A DNA stretch of 64,000 nucleotides, taken from assembly GCA_034509755.1 (NCBI GenBank), contig CM067549.1, positions 37,096,001-37,160,000 of the forward strand, written 5' to 3'. The stretch's first letter is position 1, and each line of letters begins with the position of its first letter. This DNA is from Anisodus tanguticus (taxonomy: Eukaryota; Streptophyta; Magnoliopsida; Solanales; Solanaceae). Below the pieces are notes generated by a model. That model worked only from the letters and a program-made list of their open reading frames with translations, had not been told where the DNA came from and made no database searches. The position numbers and the translations under genes were made by a program. Shown here piece by piece: positions 53,850 to 64,000 of this stretch.

Positions 53850-55405
53850 TGCCTTCTTGGCATGTCGAAGTGTAGTCTGGATCCAATCATATGTCTCCAC
53901 CAGCTAGACATCCATCATGTATCATTTTTCCTGAAAAGTCATCGGCAGGGTCTCATCCAAAGCCTTCTTTACCTAACCCCCTAGGTCTTCTAAACACTCA
54001 TGTGCGAACCCCAACTCGACCTTCAAACTCGCTATTGTTTTCTTATCAGCCTCTATCTTCTCTAAGTACCTAGCATCCCTATCGTCGGCTTGCCTCTGAA
54101 TTCGTCTGACTTTGATCTCGGCTTTGGATTCTCTATCGTTGACACGCTGATACTGATTGATCCCTGGCACATCAACTCCCAACAAATCTGCTTTAAACCA
54201 TTTCTCGTAATCCTTATCGCAGTCCTCGGCAACTTCCCCTATCTCATATATGAGACAATTGTTTCACTTTCGAATGTACTCTCCGATATTTCGGATCTTA
54301 TCTTCTTCGTAGTCGATCACATGGTCGCTTATGCTTCCGACTTGAGGCACCTCTTGCCTTCTCCCAAATTGTCTCAAGACCTATTCCGATGCATAAGGCG
54401 GACCCCCCAGATACCCATGAGTGGCAAGAATGGACACTTTCTTCCCCGGGTTACAACCTATGTCGAGATGAAGGCATCGAACCTCCATTGTATATCCTTT
54501 TCTTTGAGATTTGCGAAAAAGAGACCACTCCCTTTTAGTTCGGTCAGCAAAATCTGGTAGATGGTTTTTGAGGTCATCTTTTTTACTATCGGTAGGTAAG
54601 ACTGTGGGTCCTATGGATCTCCGAAGATGTTTTAAAATCACCATTGCAGCAACAAATTCCACCCCTGAAAATACCTAAGATGGTTTGTACATCTACCAAA
54701 GGCTCGGTATATATCAACAAGGATGATTGGGACTATATCAAAATATTTGATTTTCCCGCTGTTAGTTATGTCGTAGAAGATGGCATGGGCGACTGAGATG
54801 ACTTGGGTTTTATGGAAAGGTCATGATTTTAAGGGAATACCATGGTACTCAATAGACAAATGACAAAGGCTAAGGGTCGGGTAACATCCCAGTATTTGAA
54901 AGTGTGGAATTCTAAGGAATGGTTTATAAACCCCTCTTTCTTCCCCGAATGCCAGTACAAGTCTTGGAAGTCTACTGTTTCTCCGAAGATCTAAGAGGCT
55001 TGGGCTAGGGATAACATTTTCGTGATTTCGGATATGGTAGGTTTGTTTGGAGCTAAGAGGTTGTGACCGGGCTTCTTTCTCCTTCTTACACAAGTTCCAT
55101 TACTGTCTATGCGATCCCGAATTTCTTCCAAGATCGGCGTCATCTCTATACGCCCGTACCTAAACACCATTCTATCATTATTCTAGTATTCGGTTAAGAC
55201 CTCAATGAGTGCTTTATAACCCGTCATGGTCATGAGGGAGGGTAAATGACCTAGGCAGCACGTAATCTCTCTATGATGTTTGTCATCTAAGTCAAACCAC
55301 TACATCCTTAGTAATTCTGGAGCTTTCAGGACCATGTCGAAGCAGAGGTTGATAGACATCTACACATATAACACACAATTAGGCTCCACCCCTCGTACAA
55401 TGGTT
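53850..55405 (-). pseudogene. Tat/Ogre ORF1 (plant mobile domain-like)
   Basis: Frames on the minus strand give, in order: RMVFRYGRIEMTPILEEIRD (about 55175), ITKMLSLA, VDFQDLYW, YWDVTRPLAFVICLLSTMVF (about 54880-54830), a broken middle, and finally the coiled-coil-like end RIQRQADDRDARYLEKIEAD, KKTIASLKVELG (54100-53980). The TPTLEE.R and W....RPLAFA..LLGTMVFP motifs are those of the extra ORF preceding gag in Tat/Ogre elements. Frames shift at least four times, so no product is expected. Confidence 0.75.
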
Positions 55406-55905
55406 TAACTCATCTAGTGCAAAAACATGTTCGCACATAGCACATAGTTGGATGAACGTATCCTCGGGTCAAAGACCGTGTAGATACGGAAGGTAGTCTT
55501 CTAATGAGCTTCAAACACGTCTCAAATGTTCAAAGCCCTCTAGGTCAGTATACACTAATCAGATAGAGATTTGACTTAGCTCTACCCTAAGTTGACTAAA
55601 ATGGACATAATCAAATGACTTGGGTATCCGGGGGACTGCCCGAGGTGAACCGTTGTTGATTGTTGGACGACAATGAACCAACTAAATCTTCAACAGGTTC
55701 TAAAGAATTAAGTTTGGTTTTTTACTGAAGGACGATTATGAATCCGCATAATCATCTTTGTGGACTGATGCAAGTGTGTGTGGTTGACCATTTGGCGGAA
55801 GATGATACGTATGAATGATAAATAATATTTGCAATAAAGTAAACACATAAGCAATTTAAAGCAATTTTGTATTTATTGGAACCTTTATGGTTCGAACCTA
55901 ATTAA
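55406..55905 (-). other. Leader between primer-binding site and ORF1
   Basis: No clear motif. It is AT-moderate with short stop-rich frames, consistent with the untranslated leader of a large Ty3 element or the eroded start of ORF1. Confidence 0.5.
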
Positions 55906-55923
55906 TTCCTAGCAGAGTCGCCA
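55906..55923 (-). promoter_or_regulatory. Primer-binding site, tRNA-Arg type
   Basis: The minus strand reads TGGCGACTCTGCTAGGAA just after the LTR end. Plant tRNA-Arg ends CCAGCGGGGTCG-CCA or CAGCGGAGTCG-CCA, whose complement begins TGGCGACTCCGCTGG. The match is good with a few changes. tRNA-Arg priming is known for Ogre-type elements. Confidence 0.75.
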
Positions 55924-55925
55924 TC

Positions 55926-58900
55926 TATTATGATTTACTTTTACGCGGAGGAAAAAAAGCTACTAAATAACTTGTGGACTCTTGAAATTTATTTTATTTA
56001 GAGTTGCCACCTAATTTATATGAAAAACTAGGAAAACCATATTCTTTTTATTTTTTTTCAAAACAAAAGAAAAATTCTAAATTAACCAGAGTTCGGGTAA
56101 AGGTTCAAATGATCCACAGGGAAGATGCTAGGCACCCCAATATTAAAGATCCATAAGATACACTTGACCTCGGGTCTTATATAATAAAAATTACTTTTAT
56201 TGCTTAATGTGTTTAAAATATTATAAATATTTGTCATTCAAATCATTTTTCGTCAAAATAGCCTTTTTTCACATAAGACTTTTAAAAAGTAAACAAATTT
56301 TTTTCCCGTCAAAATAGCCTTTTTTCAGATAGCAAAATCGTTTATTCTTTTCAAACATATTTGTCTTTATAAAATAGAGAGTTAGAAAAAAATATACCCT
56401 TTATTTCAAAGAAAAGAGGTCAACCGCTAATTGTTTGTTTCCTTTAGCCCGAAAACTATAGTTAATAAAGGACTTTCAATTTTATTGAAAAGTGATTAAA
56501 AGCTTGATTTGAAAACATTAATTCTTTAAGACTTGACTTGTATCAATTTCGCATTTCTTGAATGAAAATCAAATTAAGGCAAGATTTGCATTTTTCTTCC
56601 TTTTGCAAAATATCTTAGAAAATTAAAACCGACTTTTTGTTTTCAATTCAATTACAAATTAGTTTTTAAAAGATTTATTTAAAAGCAAATATATAACGAA
56701 ACAACCGTGGCATCAAAACGAGTTCCTCTTTATTATTTATCTGGAAAAAAAAGACTCCTTTTTTATAAAATGTAAAGGGGGAACTCTATATAATTTAGAT
56801 TCTAGCCTAAAAATTTCAATAATTAGCTAAAGTTTTACAAACAAAAACAAATACAATAATTAAATAAAGCAAACGGGTTGGTGGGTATACCGGTCCACCA
56901 GTCCCCGTATATAAATGAGGTCCTAATTTTCTAAGTCATTTTCACCATGGCTGGGCCTTCTAACCATTTTTATTAATGATTGAGTTTCTTGCAAATACAT
57001 GTGCCATTTTTACTCCTGGCTTGGCCTTCAAGCCATCAAACTCGATGAAGGAAATGGAAATTGGGCCTTTCGGCCCAACATGCTCAATGAACGCGAAATC
57101 AGCAAGGTGTGGGCCCACAGGCCTATGAGACATGCAAAGGAGAGGGAAAAACACATTTGGGAGTTAGAAAATACCCAAATTATCATGAATAAAAAAAGCA
57201 AATGAGATGAGTTAAACACATGTAATCAGTTGGCAAATTTTAAAGAGGAGAATTGAAAGGCCCAGAATCGAGACAGAGGCCCATACACAAACATATCTTG
57301 TTATATCAAATTCATGGGTCTCAAGAAAAGATTTAAAAGATGGACGAGAAAACCCAATTGAATCAATACTCAGATTTAACCATGAACTCGCACTCATCCC
57401 CATACTCATTCAAAATTAAACATTTTATGATATACAAAGGTATATATAATATACTTAGGAATATACAATGATATTCTATAACCTTGATATATACTGAGTA
57501 TATACCTAAATTCATACCTAGTATATTCTGAAGTATATCATTGTATACTTAACAAATCATCATTCAAAGAGAAAATTCCTTAGAACCCATTTCAGAAAGC
57601 AGGCAAGGACAGAAGTCATTCAGAGAAATATTTCAACACAAAATAGTGAGCAATTTGGACATAGAATGGAGAAGATGAAATGATAAGCAAAGAGGGAAGG
57701 TCACAACAACTTGATTCAACTTTGGTACAAGGTTTGACATATAGGCAGATTTAGTTCCGAGACATCAGGTAGTAACAAGTCATACATGATGAGGGAAGGC
57801 AAAGTGCAGATATTGACCCAAAATGACATACAATATGGACCTATACTCTCAGATGCACATCTTACAAATGAGAGATTAAACATGGATATTAAAAAAAAGT
57901 AGGGATTGGGATCGAACCAACACTCATATTTAGATATATGCTTAGACAAGCAAAGAGAGGACTCAGGATGATATAACACTGCAAGAATCACACTGGTCAG
58001 TAGCAACATGCCAAGGGAATGGGAGAGAGTTCATAGACATAGACCTTCAATTGCCTACATATAGGCATAACTGATAGAGCATACACTCACTAATAAGCAA
58101 ACAACACAGGCTTGTGCCACACTTTTTGACAGAAAGCAAGATATTAATCCATGTAAGGACTTATACATATCATTTCTAGACAAAATTAAGCACTTACAAT
58201 ACTCAAATCAACTTACACAGGCCACTACATAGTTATGATCACACACCAGGGTGGGGTGCTGTAAGGCTTATGACTTGACATGACTCAAACTAGCTCAGCT
58301 ACTACAAAATGTCATGTCCAGGCAACTGTTCCAACAATTTAGCAGATAAGGTATGCCTTTTGATTATCTTAGGAGGTTTTATATGCTGATATGAGTGCAA
58401 TGTAGCATTTAACCAAAGAATACAAGTAAGCAATCAATTCAAAAGGTATAGGGGTAGCCAAGTTTTAAAACAAAACTACAGAAGCATAAACATACATAGC
58501 CATGGTTCAGGTCACCTAATAACACCTTTAGATAAGTATGACATTATATGGTCAGTTTAAATAATCATGCTAGACACCAGAGTGAACAAGAAATCAAACA
58601 ACATGGCAATACTTCGGGGGACTACTAGACATATATACACTCAAACTCCATGTTGGACATGATGACATTTCATGGTACAAGATCACTTAAGTACTGATCA
58701 AACATATAAGACTCCCAGTTATACTATGTATTAAATAAAGTAGCACTCAAACATATGAACCAGAACATCTCATGAATTAAGATTAATCAAACACTTTGTG
58801 ACAAAACCAAAATAAAGTAGGAGCAGATACATGCACAGATCAGGGTGATGAGCATGGTTGTACCACAAGTAATAATTTAAAGATTACATGCCATGGATTC

Positions 58901-60189
58901 TAAGTTATGAACCTCAAAGAAAATATGTATGGCCCTGATTCAATCCTAACCCCTTAGAAATTACATGTCACTTATAAAGAAAAACTCAAAACTGATCTCC
59001 ACATACTAAACAAAACTTTAGCACATGATAAATTAGGTATAAAATCTTAATATAGGCAGACAGGTTCATATGCAAGCAAACTATATCAAATCTATCAGAA
59101 CATAACTTCTATAGTAATCAGAGCATCTTCTCATGTGATTTTGTGGATAAACAGAAACAGAACCATATCTAGCAGCTTTTGAACATAAGTTTAAATTTGA
59201 AAAGAGTTTAATCTCAGCCAGTGGGCGAGCAAGGAATAGGACGAATCTCATAAATGCTTCGTCCTTGTTGTAGAAAAAGCAAAAGAATAGAGGGTGTTAC
59301 CTCGGTGGCTCGATGGTGGGGTGGGTAAGAGAAATAAACGCTCTTGCCCAAAATGATGAGGCCAGTACTGTTAAAACGGGATCGTCTGAACTTTTTCCAT
59401 TTCCATCAACAAAGTGAGAGAGATAGATGAGAGAGTGAGGGCGGCGCGGCTAGGGTTTCATAACCTTGGGCCCCATGGGTCGGGTCAGTTCGAATTGGAC
59501 TGGGCTCGGCCAAAATAAATGGGGCATAGCCCAAATCGTGGCAATTTAAAAAGATTGGGACCTGAGGTATTGATTTTGCAAATTTGATCACGGAAGTTAA
59601 TTTTTAAAAAAGTTATTTCAATTTCAATTACAATTACAATTACAATTACAGACAAAATAGGTCAATTGACGTTAAAACTGAAATAAAAGTCAATCAAAGC
59701 ATAAAAATTTCACAATTAAAATCCAATTGAGGAATAAAATGAGATGCTATTTGACACCTTATTTAATTAATTAATTAATTTCCTTAACTCAATGGAGTAA
59801 AATATAAAGTAATTTATAATAGTTAATTTAGACAATTAACTATTATAAAAATTAATTAATAGTTAATTGTGGTCTGACCCTTCCCCGGATCCGCGTATAG
59901 CAGGAGCTTAGTGAACCGGACTGCCCTTTTTTAGACAATTAATTAGATAGTTATATTCTTTAATTTATAAAAAATGATAGATATTTCTTAAAAATATGTA
60001 AAAATAGGCATATGATAATACAATAATATATTCGATGATATTTTTGCCAAATAACATGGCAAAATATCACCGGGATAACTTTACAAAAACATTTTGGGTT
60101 TGTAAAAATGCATATCTTACCCCGTTCATGACTCAGGAATTTTGAATAATTAAATAAAAATATTGGAGGGTAAAAATTAGGTGTCAACA
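55926..60189 (-). repeat. 5' LTR of the Tat/Ogre-like element (4264 bp)
   Basis: On the minus strand it starts TGTTGACACC at 60189 and ends ...aatcataata next to the primer-binding site. The blocks 'aaaatagccttttttcacat' and 'aaaatagccttttttcagat' at about 56255 and 56315 form an internal duplication. A truncated SINE with its target duplication lies at 59840-59929. Confidence 0.85.
59840..59929 (+). mobile_element. 5'-truncated Au-like SINE with 13-bp target duplication
   Basis: The 3' 59 bases (ggtctgacccttccccgg, then gtatagcaggagcttagtg, to ctgccctttt) are the SINE 3' end. The preceding 31 bases are AT-rich filler resembling the surrounding LTR. Exact duplications tttagacaattaa flank it at 59827-59839 and 59930-59942. 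Confidence 0.75.
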
Positions 60190-61070
60190 ACAATAATGAA
60201 AGTCGGAGGATAATGATTATAGGTCACTCCGACTCTGGTGATGGTGTTTTTGAGATCTTGCATCGCACCTATATATATATATATGGACCTATATATATAT
60301 ATATATATATATATCAATTTTCTTATCGAGCCGTGCTATAGTCGGCCGAGTACGACACTTATATGTGTACACCACTGTAGTTGGTTTTGACATTACCGAG
60401 TCCTATTAAGGCCGGATATGACCAAGTGCTTTCGAGGTCGGGTACGTTATGACATAATATGATTTCCCCCACAAAGAGGCTGGATATTATATTATAAGGC
60501 ACCATAGAGTGGCCCAGTTTTGCTTACATGCATATACTCATGTTTATACCAGTTGTGTGCCCTCCGTGACCTTTTTCCAAGTTCCAGGTTGACTTCTCTA
60601 CCTTCATCTCTTATACTACATTTCCTGTTTACATATGTTATATGTGTTACATATTCAGTATATCTTTCGTACTGATGCCCCTTTTTGGGGCACTGCATTC
60701 ATGTCTGCAGATAAAAACAGACAGAGTGGCGTACCACCTCAATAGGATACCTGTTCCCAGTTGTTGATAGTCGCACTCCATTTCTCCAGAATTGTTGTTT
60801 GGAGTCGATAGGTATTTGTACATATATATATTTTGGCATTTTAGGGTACGACGGGGCTCTATCCCGCCCAGTTGTTGTATTATAGTACTCTTAGAGACTT
60901 GCAGACTAGTGTCAGTATGTATTTGTTTTGTTTAGCTTTGCCGGCCTTGGTGTTGGTTGACGATACTTTTGGTATGGCCTTGTCGGCCTTAGTTATGTAT
61001 ATATATACTGTGTTGGGCCTCTTCTACTTGCAGGTTGTCTGTTCTCATCATATTATGATTGTTTGGAGGC
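60190..61070 (+). other. Leader or LTR part of a Ty3 chromovirus; (TA)n tract
   Basis: No coding motif. A (TA)n run broken by ggacc occupies 60270-60312. The stretch from about 60840 (ggtacgacggggctctatcc) to 61070 (tttggaggctttatcaaccc) looks like the leader of Tekay/Del-type elements. The LTR boundary is not found. Confidence 0.45.
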
Positions 61071-61079
61071 TTTATCAAC

Positions 61080-61996
61080 CCAGGTTTCGTGTTAGGGATT
61101 CTCGGGTTGTATCTCATGCTTCTATGACTCCACCCCCACCACTTTCTGAGGGGCATAAAGGAGCAGATGTACCCCCAATACCTCATCTAGCTGCCCTTGA
61201 TCAAGATTTAGATATGCGGAGTGTTGTACAACTGTTAACTCGACTACTGGCCTCTCAGGCCCAACGTCATACCCCTGGCACTTTTGATAAAGTAGTCAGC
61301 GCGAGAGTTCAGGATTTTATCAACTTGGACCCTCCGGTGTTCACAGGGACAGATCCCAATGCATATCCACAAAGCTTTTTAGATCAGATGCAATGGACCT
61401 TATGAGTTATGCATGCTACAAATGCCAATTTCGTAGAGTTGGCTTTCTATAGGTTGCATGATATCACAGTGACCTGGTGTGAGACTTGGGAGCAGACTCG
61501 GGGACTCCGTTCCCCACCAGCGGGATGGAGGGAGTTCTCCGAGGCATTCTTGCAACAGTATCTACCGGTCGAGCTTCGACGAGCCAGGTGAGATAGATTT
61601 TTACGCTTGTAACATGGTAATATGAGCGTACACGAGTATAGTTTGTAGTTCAATTCTTTGGCTAGGTACGCTCCTCCGATTGTTTCCAAAATGAGTAATT
61701 AGGTACATCAGTTTGTTAATGGTTTGGGGCCACATTTGGTTAATAAGTGCACTATAGTTTCTTTGAATCTGAACATGGATATTTCATGCATTCATGCCTA
61801 TGCACAGAATCTAGAGGATCGTAAGAGGCAACAACGAGCTGATCGAGAACATAATAGGGGCCAGCATAAAAAGGCCCAGTCCGCAGCGGTGATACGGGAG
61901 AGTTTCGAGGTGGGTTTAGGCCTCAGTTTCCTAGATGCCCATCTTATCCCGCGTCTAGTGCACCACCGCAGCTTCAGGGCCAGCGTCGTGATCTGA
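61080..61996 (+). pseudogene. Chromovirus (Tekay/Del-type) gag
   Basis: The frame starting at about 61122 (MTPPPPLSEG) runs into the gag core: QDFINLDPPVFTGTDPNAYP, FLDQMQWTL, a stop at 61403, then VMHATNANFVELAFYRLHDI, WCETWEQTR and PPAGWREFSEAFLQQYLPVE (61409-61591). After another stop the remainder reads FVNGLGPHLVNKCTIVSLN and YAQNLEDRKRQQRADREHNR (61724-61860). This FLNLNPPSFTGSDPNEDPQ-type core is diagnostic for Tekay/Del. At least four stops break it. Confidence 0.9.
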
Positions 61997-62069
61997 CCAC
62001 TTATTACAGTCAGGGCCAGAGTTTACGGACACCAGGCCCGCAGTACAAATGAGATTCCAGTCATGCAAT

Positions 62070-62866
62070 ACTTTTGATGTCGTATTGTGGTCGATGTGGT
62101 AAGACTCATTTTGGACAATGTCGTCAGGGCTCAGATCTTTGTTACTCTTGTGGATTGTCCGCTCATATTATGCGATTTTGTCTAATAAAAGGCGGAGGTG
62201 GTATGGCACAACTGATAGGATTGTAGCAGCTCATTCTTTTTCTCTACGCCCTCTTAGGCAAGGTACGCCTACATCGGCTGGTAGAGGTAGAGGCAGGAGT
62301 GGAGCATCTAGCTTAGGCGGTCATCAGAACCGCATATATGCATTGTCAGGTCGACATGACCTTGTGTTATCTCCGAACGTGGTTATAGGTATATTATCCG
62401 TCTTTTTCCTTGATGTGTATGCTTTGATAGAACCAGGCTCCACATTGTCATATATTACTCATTTTGTTGCGAGCAAGTGTGGCAAAACCCTGAATTATTG
62501 CGTAAGTCGTTTGAGGTGTATACTCTTGTGGGTGAGTCAGTTATTGTTAGGTGGGTATATCGGGGTTGTGAAGTGATGATTTACGATCGTCACACTTTAG
62601 CTAATATAAATGAATTAGAAATGGTAGATTTTGACATTATTATGGGTATGGACTGGTTGGCTTCTTGTTATGCTAACGTGGATTATTGGATGAAGGTTGT
62701 TTGCTTTCGTTTCCTAGGCAAGCCTGTTATTGAGTGGAAGAGCAATGTTGTAGCCCCTAAAGGGAGGTTTATTTTCTACCTCAAGGCTCAGAAGATGATT
62801 TCAAAGGGATATATCTATCACTTAGTACGAGTCCAGGATGCAGAGGCAAAGCCTTCCACCTTTTAG
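62070..62866 (+). pseudogene. Chromovirus zinc knuckles and aspartic protease
   Basis: Near 62085-62180 a frame reads CGRCGKTHFGQCRQGSDLCY and CYSCGLSAHIMRFC, a CX2C-type knuckle pair. The protease follows: RIYALSGRHD (62332), VYALIEPGSTLSYIT (62418-62462), then in another frame SFEVYTLVGESVIVRWVYRG (62507), EMVDFDIIMGMDWL and PKGRFIFYLKAQKM (to 62866). In this lineage the active site reads DPGSTLSY; here GAA encodes Glu in place of the catalytic Asp, so the protease is dead independently of the frameshift near 62490. Confidence 0.88.
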
Positions 62867-62959
62867 TCGGGTCCCTGTTGTTAATGAATTTCCCAATGTA
62901 TTTCCTGATGAACTTTCTAGCATTCCTCCCGAAAGGGAAATTAATTTTGCTATGTGCTT

Positions 62960-64000
62960 CCCAATACTCAACCTATATCTATTCCTCCGTATAGAATGAC
63001 CCCTGCAGAACTGAAAGAATTGAAAGCACAGTTGAAAGATATCCTGGAGAAAGGCTTTATTAGGCCCAACATTTCTTGTGGGGCGCGCCATTGTTATTCA
63101 TCTGTAAGAAAGACGGTTCGTTAAGAATGTGAATTAATTACCGTCAGTTGAATAAGGTAACTATTAAGAACAAATATCCGCTTCTCATAATTGATGACTT
63201 GTTTGATTAATTGCAAGGTGCTAAATATTTCTCAAAGATCGATCTCAGATTTGGGTACTATCAGCTAAGGGTTAAGGTGAAATATATTCCCAATACTGCT
63301 TTCAGGAAAAGATATGGCCATTATGAATTTCTCGTTATGTCCTTTGGTCTAACCAATGCACCAACAATTTTTATGGATTTGATGAATCGGGTATTCAAGC
63401 CATTTATGGACATCTTTGGAATTGTGTTTATTGATGATATTCTAGTATATTCTCGATTAGAGGTGAAGCACGCAGATCATTTATGAGCGGTATTACAGAC
63501 GCTCCAGGATCGTAAGTTATATGCTAAGTTCTCTAAATGCGAGTCCCGGTTGAACTCGGGGGCCTTTTTTGGGTATGTAGTATCAGATGAAGGAATCAAA
63601 GTTGATAATCAGAACATTGAGGTAGTTAAGAATTGGTCGAGGCCCACAACTCCTACCAAAGTGCGTAGTTTCTTGGGCTTAGCCGGTTACTATCAGAGGT
63701 TTGTAGAGAATTTCTCTTCTATTGCCGCTTTATTGAAAAAGTTAACTCACAAGGTGGCTAAATTCCAGTGGATAGAGATTTGTGAAAAGAGTTTCCAGGA
63801 ATTAAAGAGTAGATTAACATCAGCACATGTTCTAGCCCTTCCTGAAGTGTCAGAAGGTTATGTGGTATTTATGACGCTTCTAGAGTGGGATTGGGTTATG
63901 TTCTAATGCAGCACGGTAAAGTTATTGCATATGCTTTAAGACAACTGAGAAAGCATGAGCAGAATTACCTGACTCATGATCTTGAGTTGGCGGTTGTTAT
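62960..64000 (+). pseudogene. Chromovirus reverse transcriptase and RNase H (runs off window)
   Basis: From about 62968 the RT entry reads QPISIPPYRMTPAELKELKA then QLKDILEKGFIRP. The next block is frameshifted; MCINYRQLNKVTIKNKYPL appears near 63127, with Asn for the usual Asp in CIDYRQ. 63211-63486 gives GAKYFSKIDLRFGYYQLRV (catalytic D), FLVMSFGLTNAP and the FIDDILVYSR box. 63550-63906 gives FFGYVVSDEGIKVD, RSFLGLAGYYQRFVENFSS and the RNase H entry. After a shift at about 63880, GLGYVLMQHGKVIAYALRQL and LELAVV continue to the edge. Stops at 63208 and 63484. Confidence 0.93.

Larger units (their letters stand above)
39413..60189 (-). mobile_element. Tat/Ogre-like Ty3 element, 5' half, interrupted by an opposed LTR
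   Basis: Reading the minus strand from 60189: 5' LTR (60189-55926), tRNA-Arg-type primer-binding site, leader, ORF1 (about 55400-53850), then a related LTR in the opposite orientation (53834-42632), then a further ORF region (42211-41230), a spacer and gag (40723-39420). An additional ORF before gag is the hallmark of the Tat/Ogre lineage. Protease, RT and integrase should lie to the left but are absent, since the sequence switches to a copia fragment at 39412. That all parts belong to one insertion is inference. Confidence 0.55.

Noticed and set aside
54090..54560. 156-codon plus-strand frame
   Set aside because: Antisense to the Tat/Ogre ORF1 remnant, whose family motifs are on the minus strand.
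60270..60312. Possible promoter TATA cluster for the chromovirus
   Set aside because: It is a (TA)n microsatellite broken by one ggacc unit; no start or LTR boundary supports a promoter.

Overview
The window reads as nuclear DNA of a flowering plant. It is AT-rich (GC-rich only inside a few transposon ends), has no intact host gene, and is built almost entirely of nested transposable elements. A nightshade-family (Solanaceae) origin is my guess, from an Au-type SINE, short retroposons ending in a TTG tail like Solanaceae SINE/RTE ends, and Tat/Ogre-type LTRs opening TGTTGACACC. Every coding stretch I recognise belongs to a mobile element, except one host-gene fragment carried inside a Mutator-like element.

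Layout. 1-2698: Tat/Ogre-like LTR material. 2703-5254: 3' end of a Ty1/copia element (RT-RNase H remnant plus LTR). 5255-9134: AT-rich DNA with a diverged direct duplication, a 44-bp retroposon scrap and a hAT 5' end holding a tRNA-like sequence. 9140-15772: a complete copia insertion (LTRs, perfect 5-bp target duplication) with a decayed interior. 16155-21479: a short-LTR copia element lacking gag and most of RT, with a striking array of small hairpins. 21483-21645: an Au-like SINE. 21873-31112: a long-TIR Mutator-like element with exact 9-bp target duplication, invaded by two copia elements in opposite orientations (22539-27562 minus, 27694-30560 plus). 31880-32912: a probable solo LTR and a second copia LTR with a primer-binding site. 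33331-34686: a pogo/Emigrant-like element whose catalytic core is missing. 35094-36326: a Pack-MULE carrying a PERK-like receptor-kinase fragment. 37223-37549: a retroposon inside a copia gag zinc knuckle. 37874-38209: a hAT-type MITE. 38835-39412: a copia 5' fragment.

39413-60189 looks like a minus-strand Tat/Ogre element (5' LTR at 55926-60189, tRNA-Arg-type primer-binding site, ORF1, gag) split by a related LTR in the opposite orientation (42632-53834), itself carrying two hAT transposons. 60190-64000 begins a Tekay/Del-type chromovirus (gag, zinc knuckles, protease, RT) that runs off the window.

The elements do not form a pathway; the logic is order of insertion. The freshest event by LTR similarity is 9140-15772. 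The most unusual features are the hairpin array (16840-18716 and beyond), the Pack-MULE with its captured exon-like sequence, the 4.3-kb opposed LTR pair, and the tRNA-like sequence inside a hAT end. All element boundaries were read by eye; those with target duplications are firm, the others approximate.
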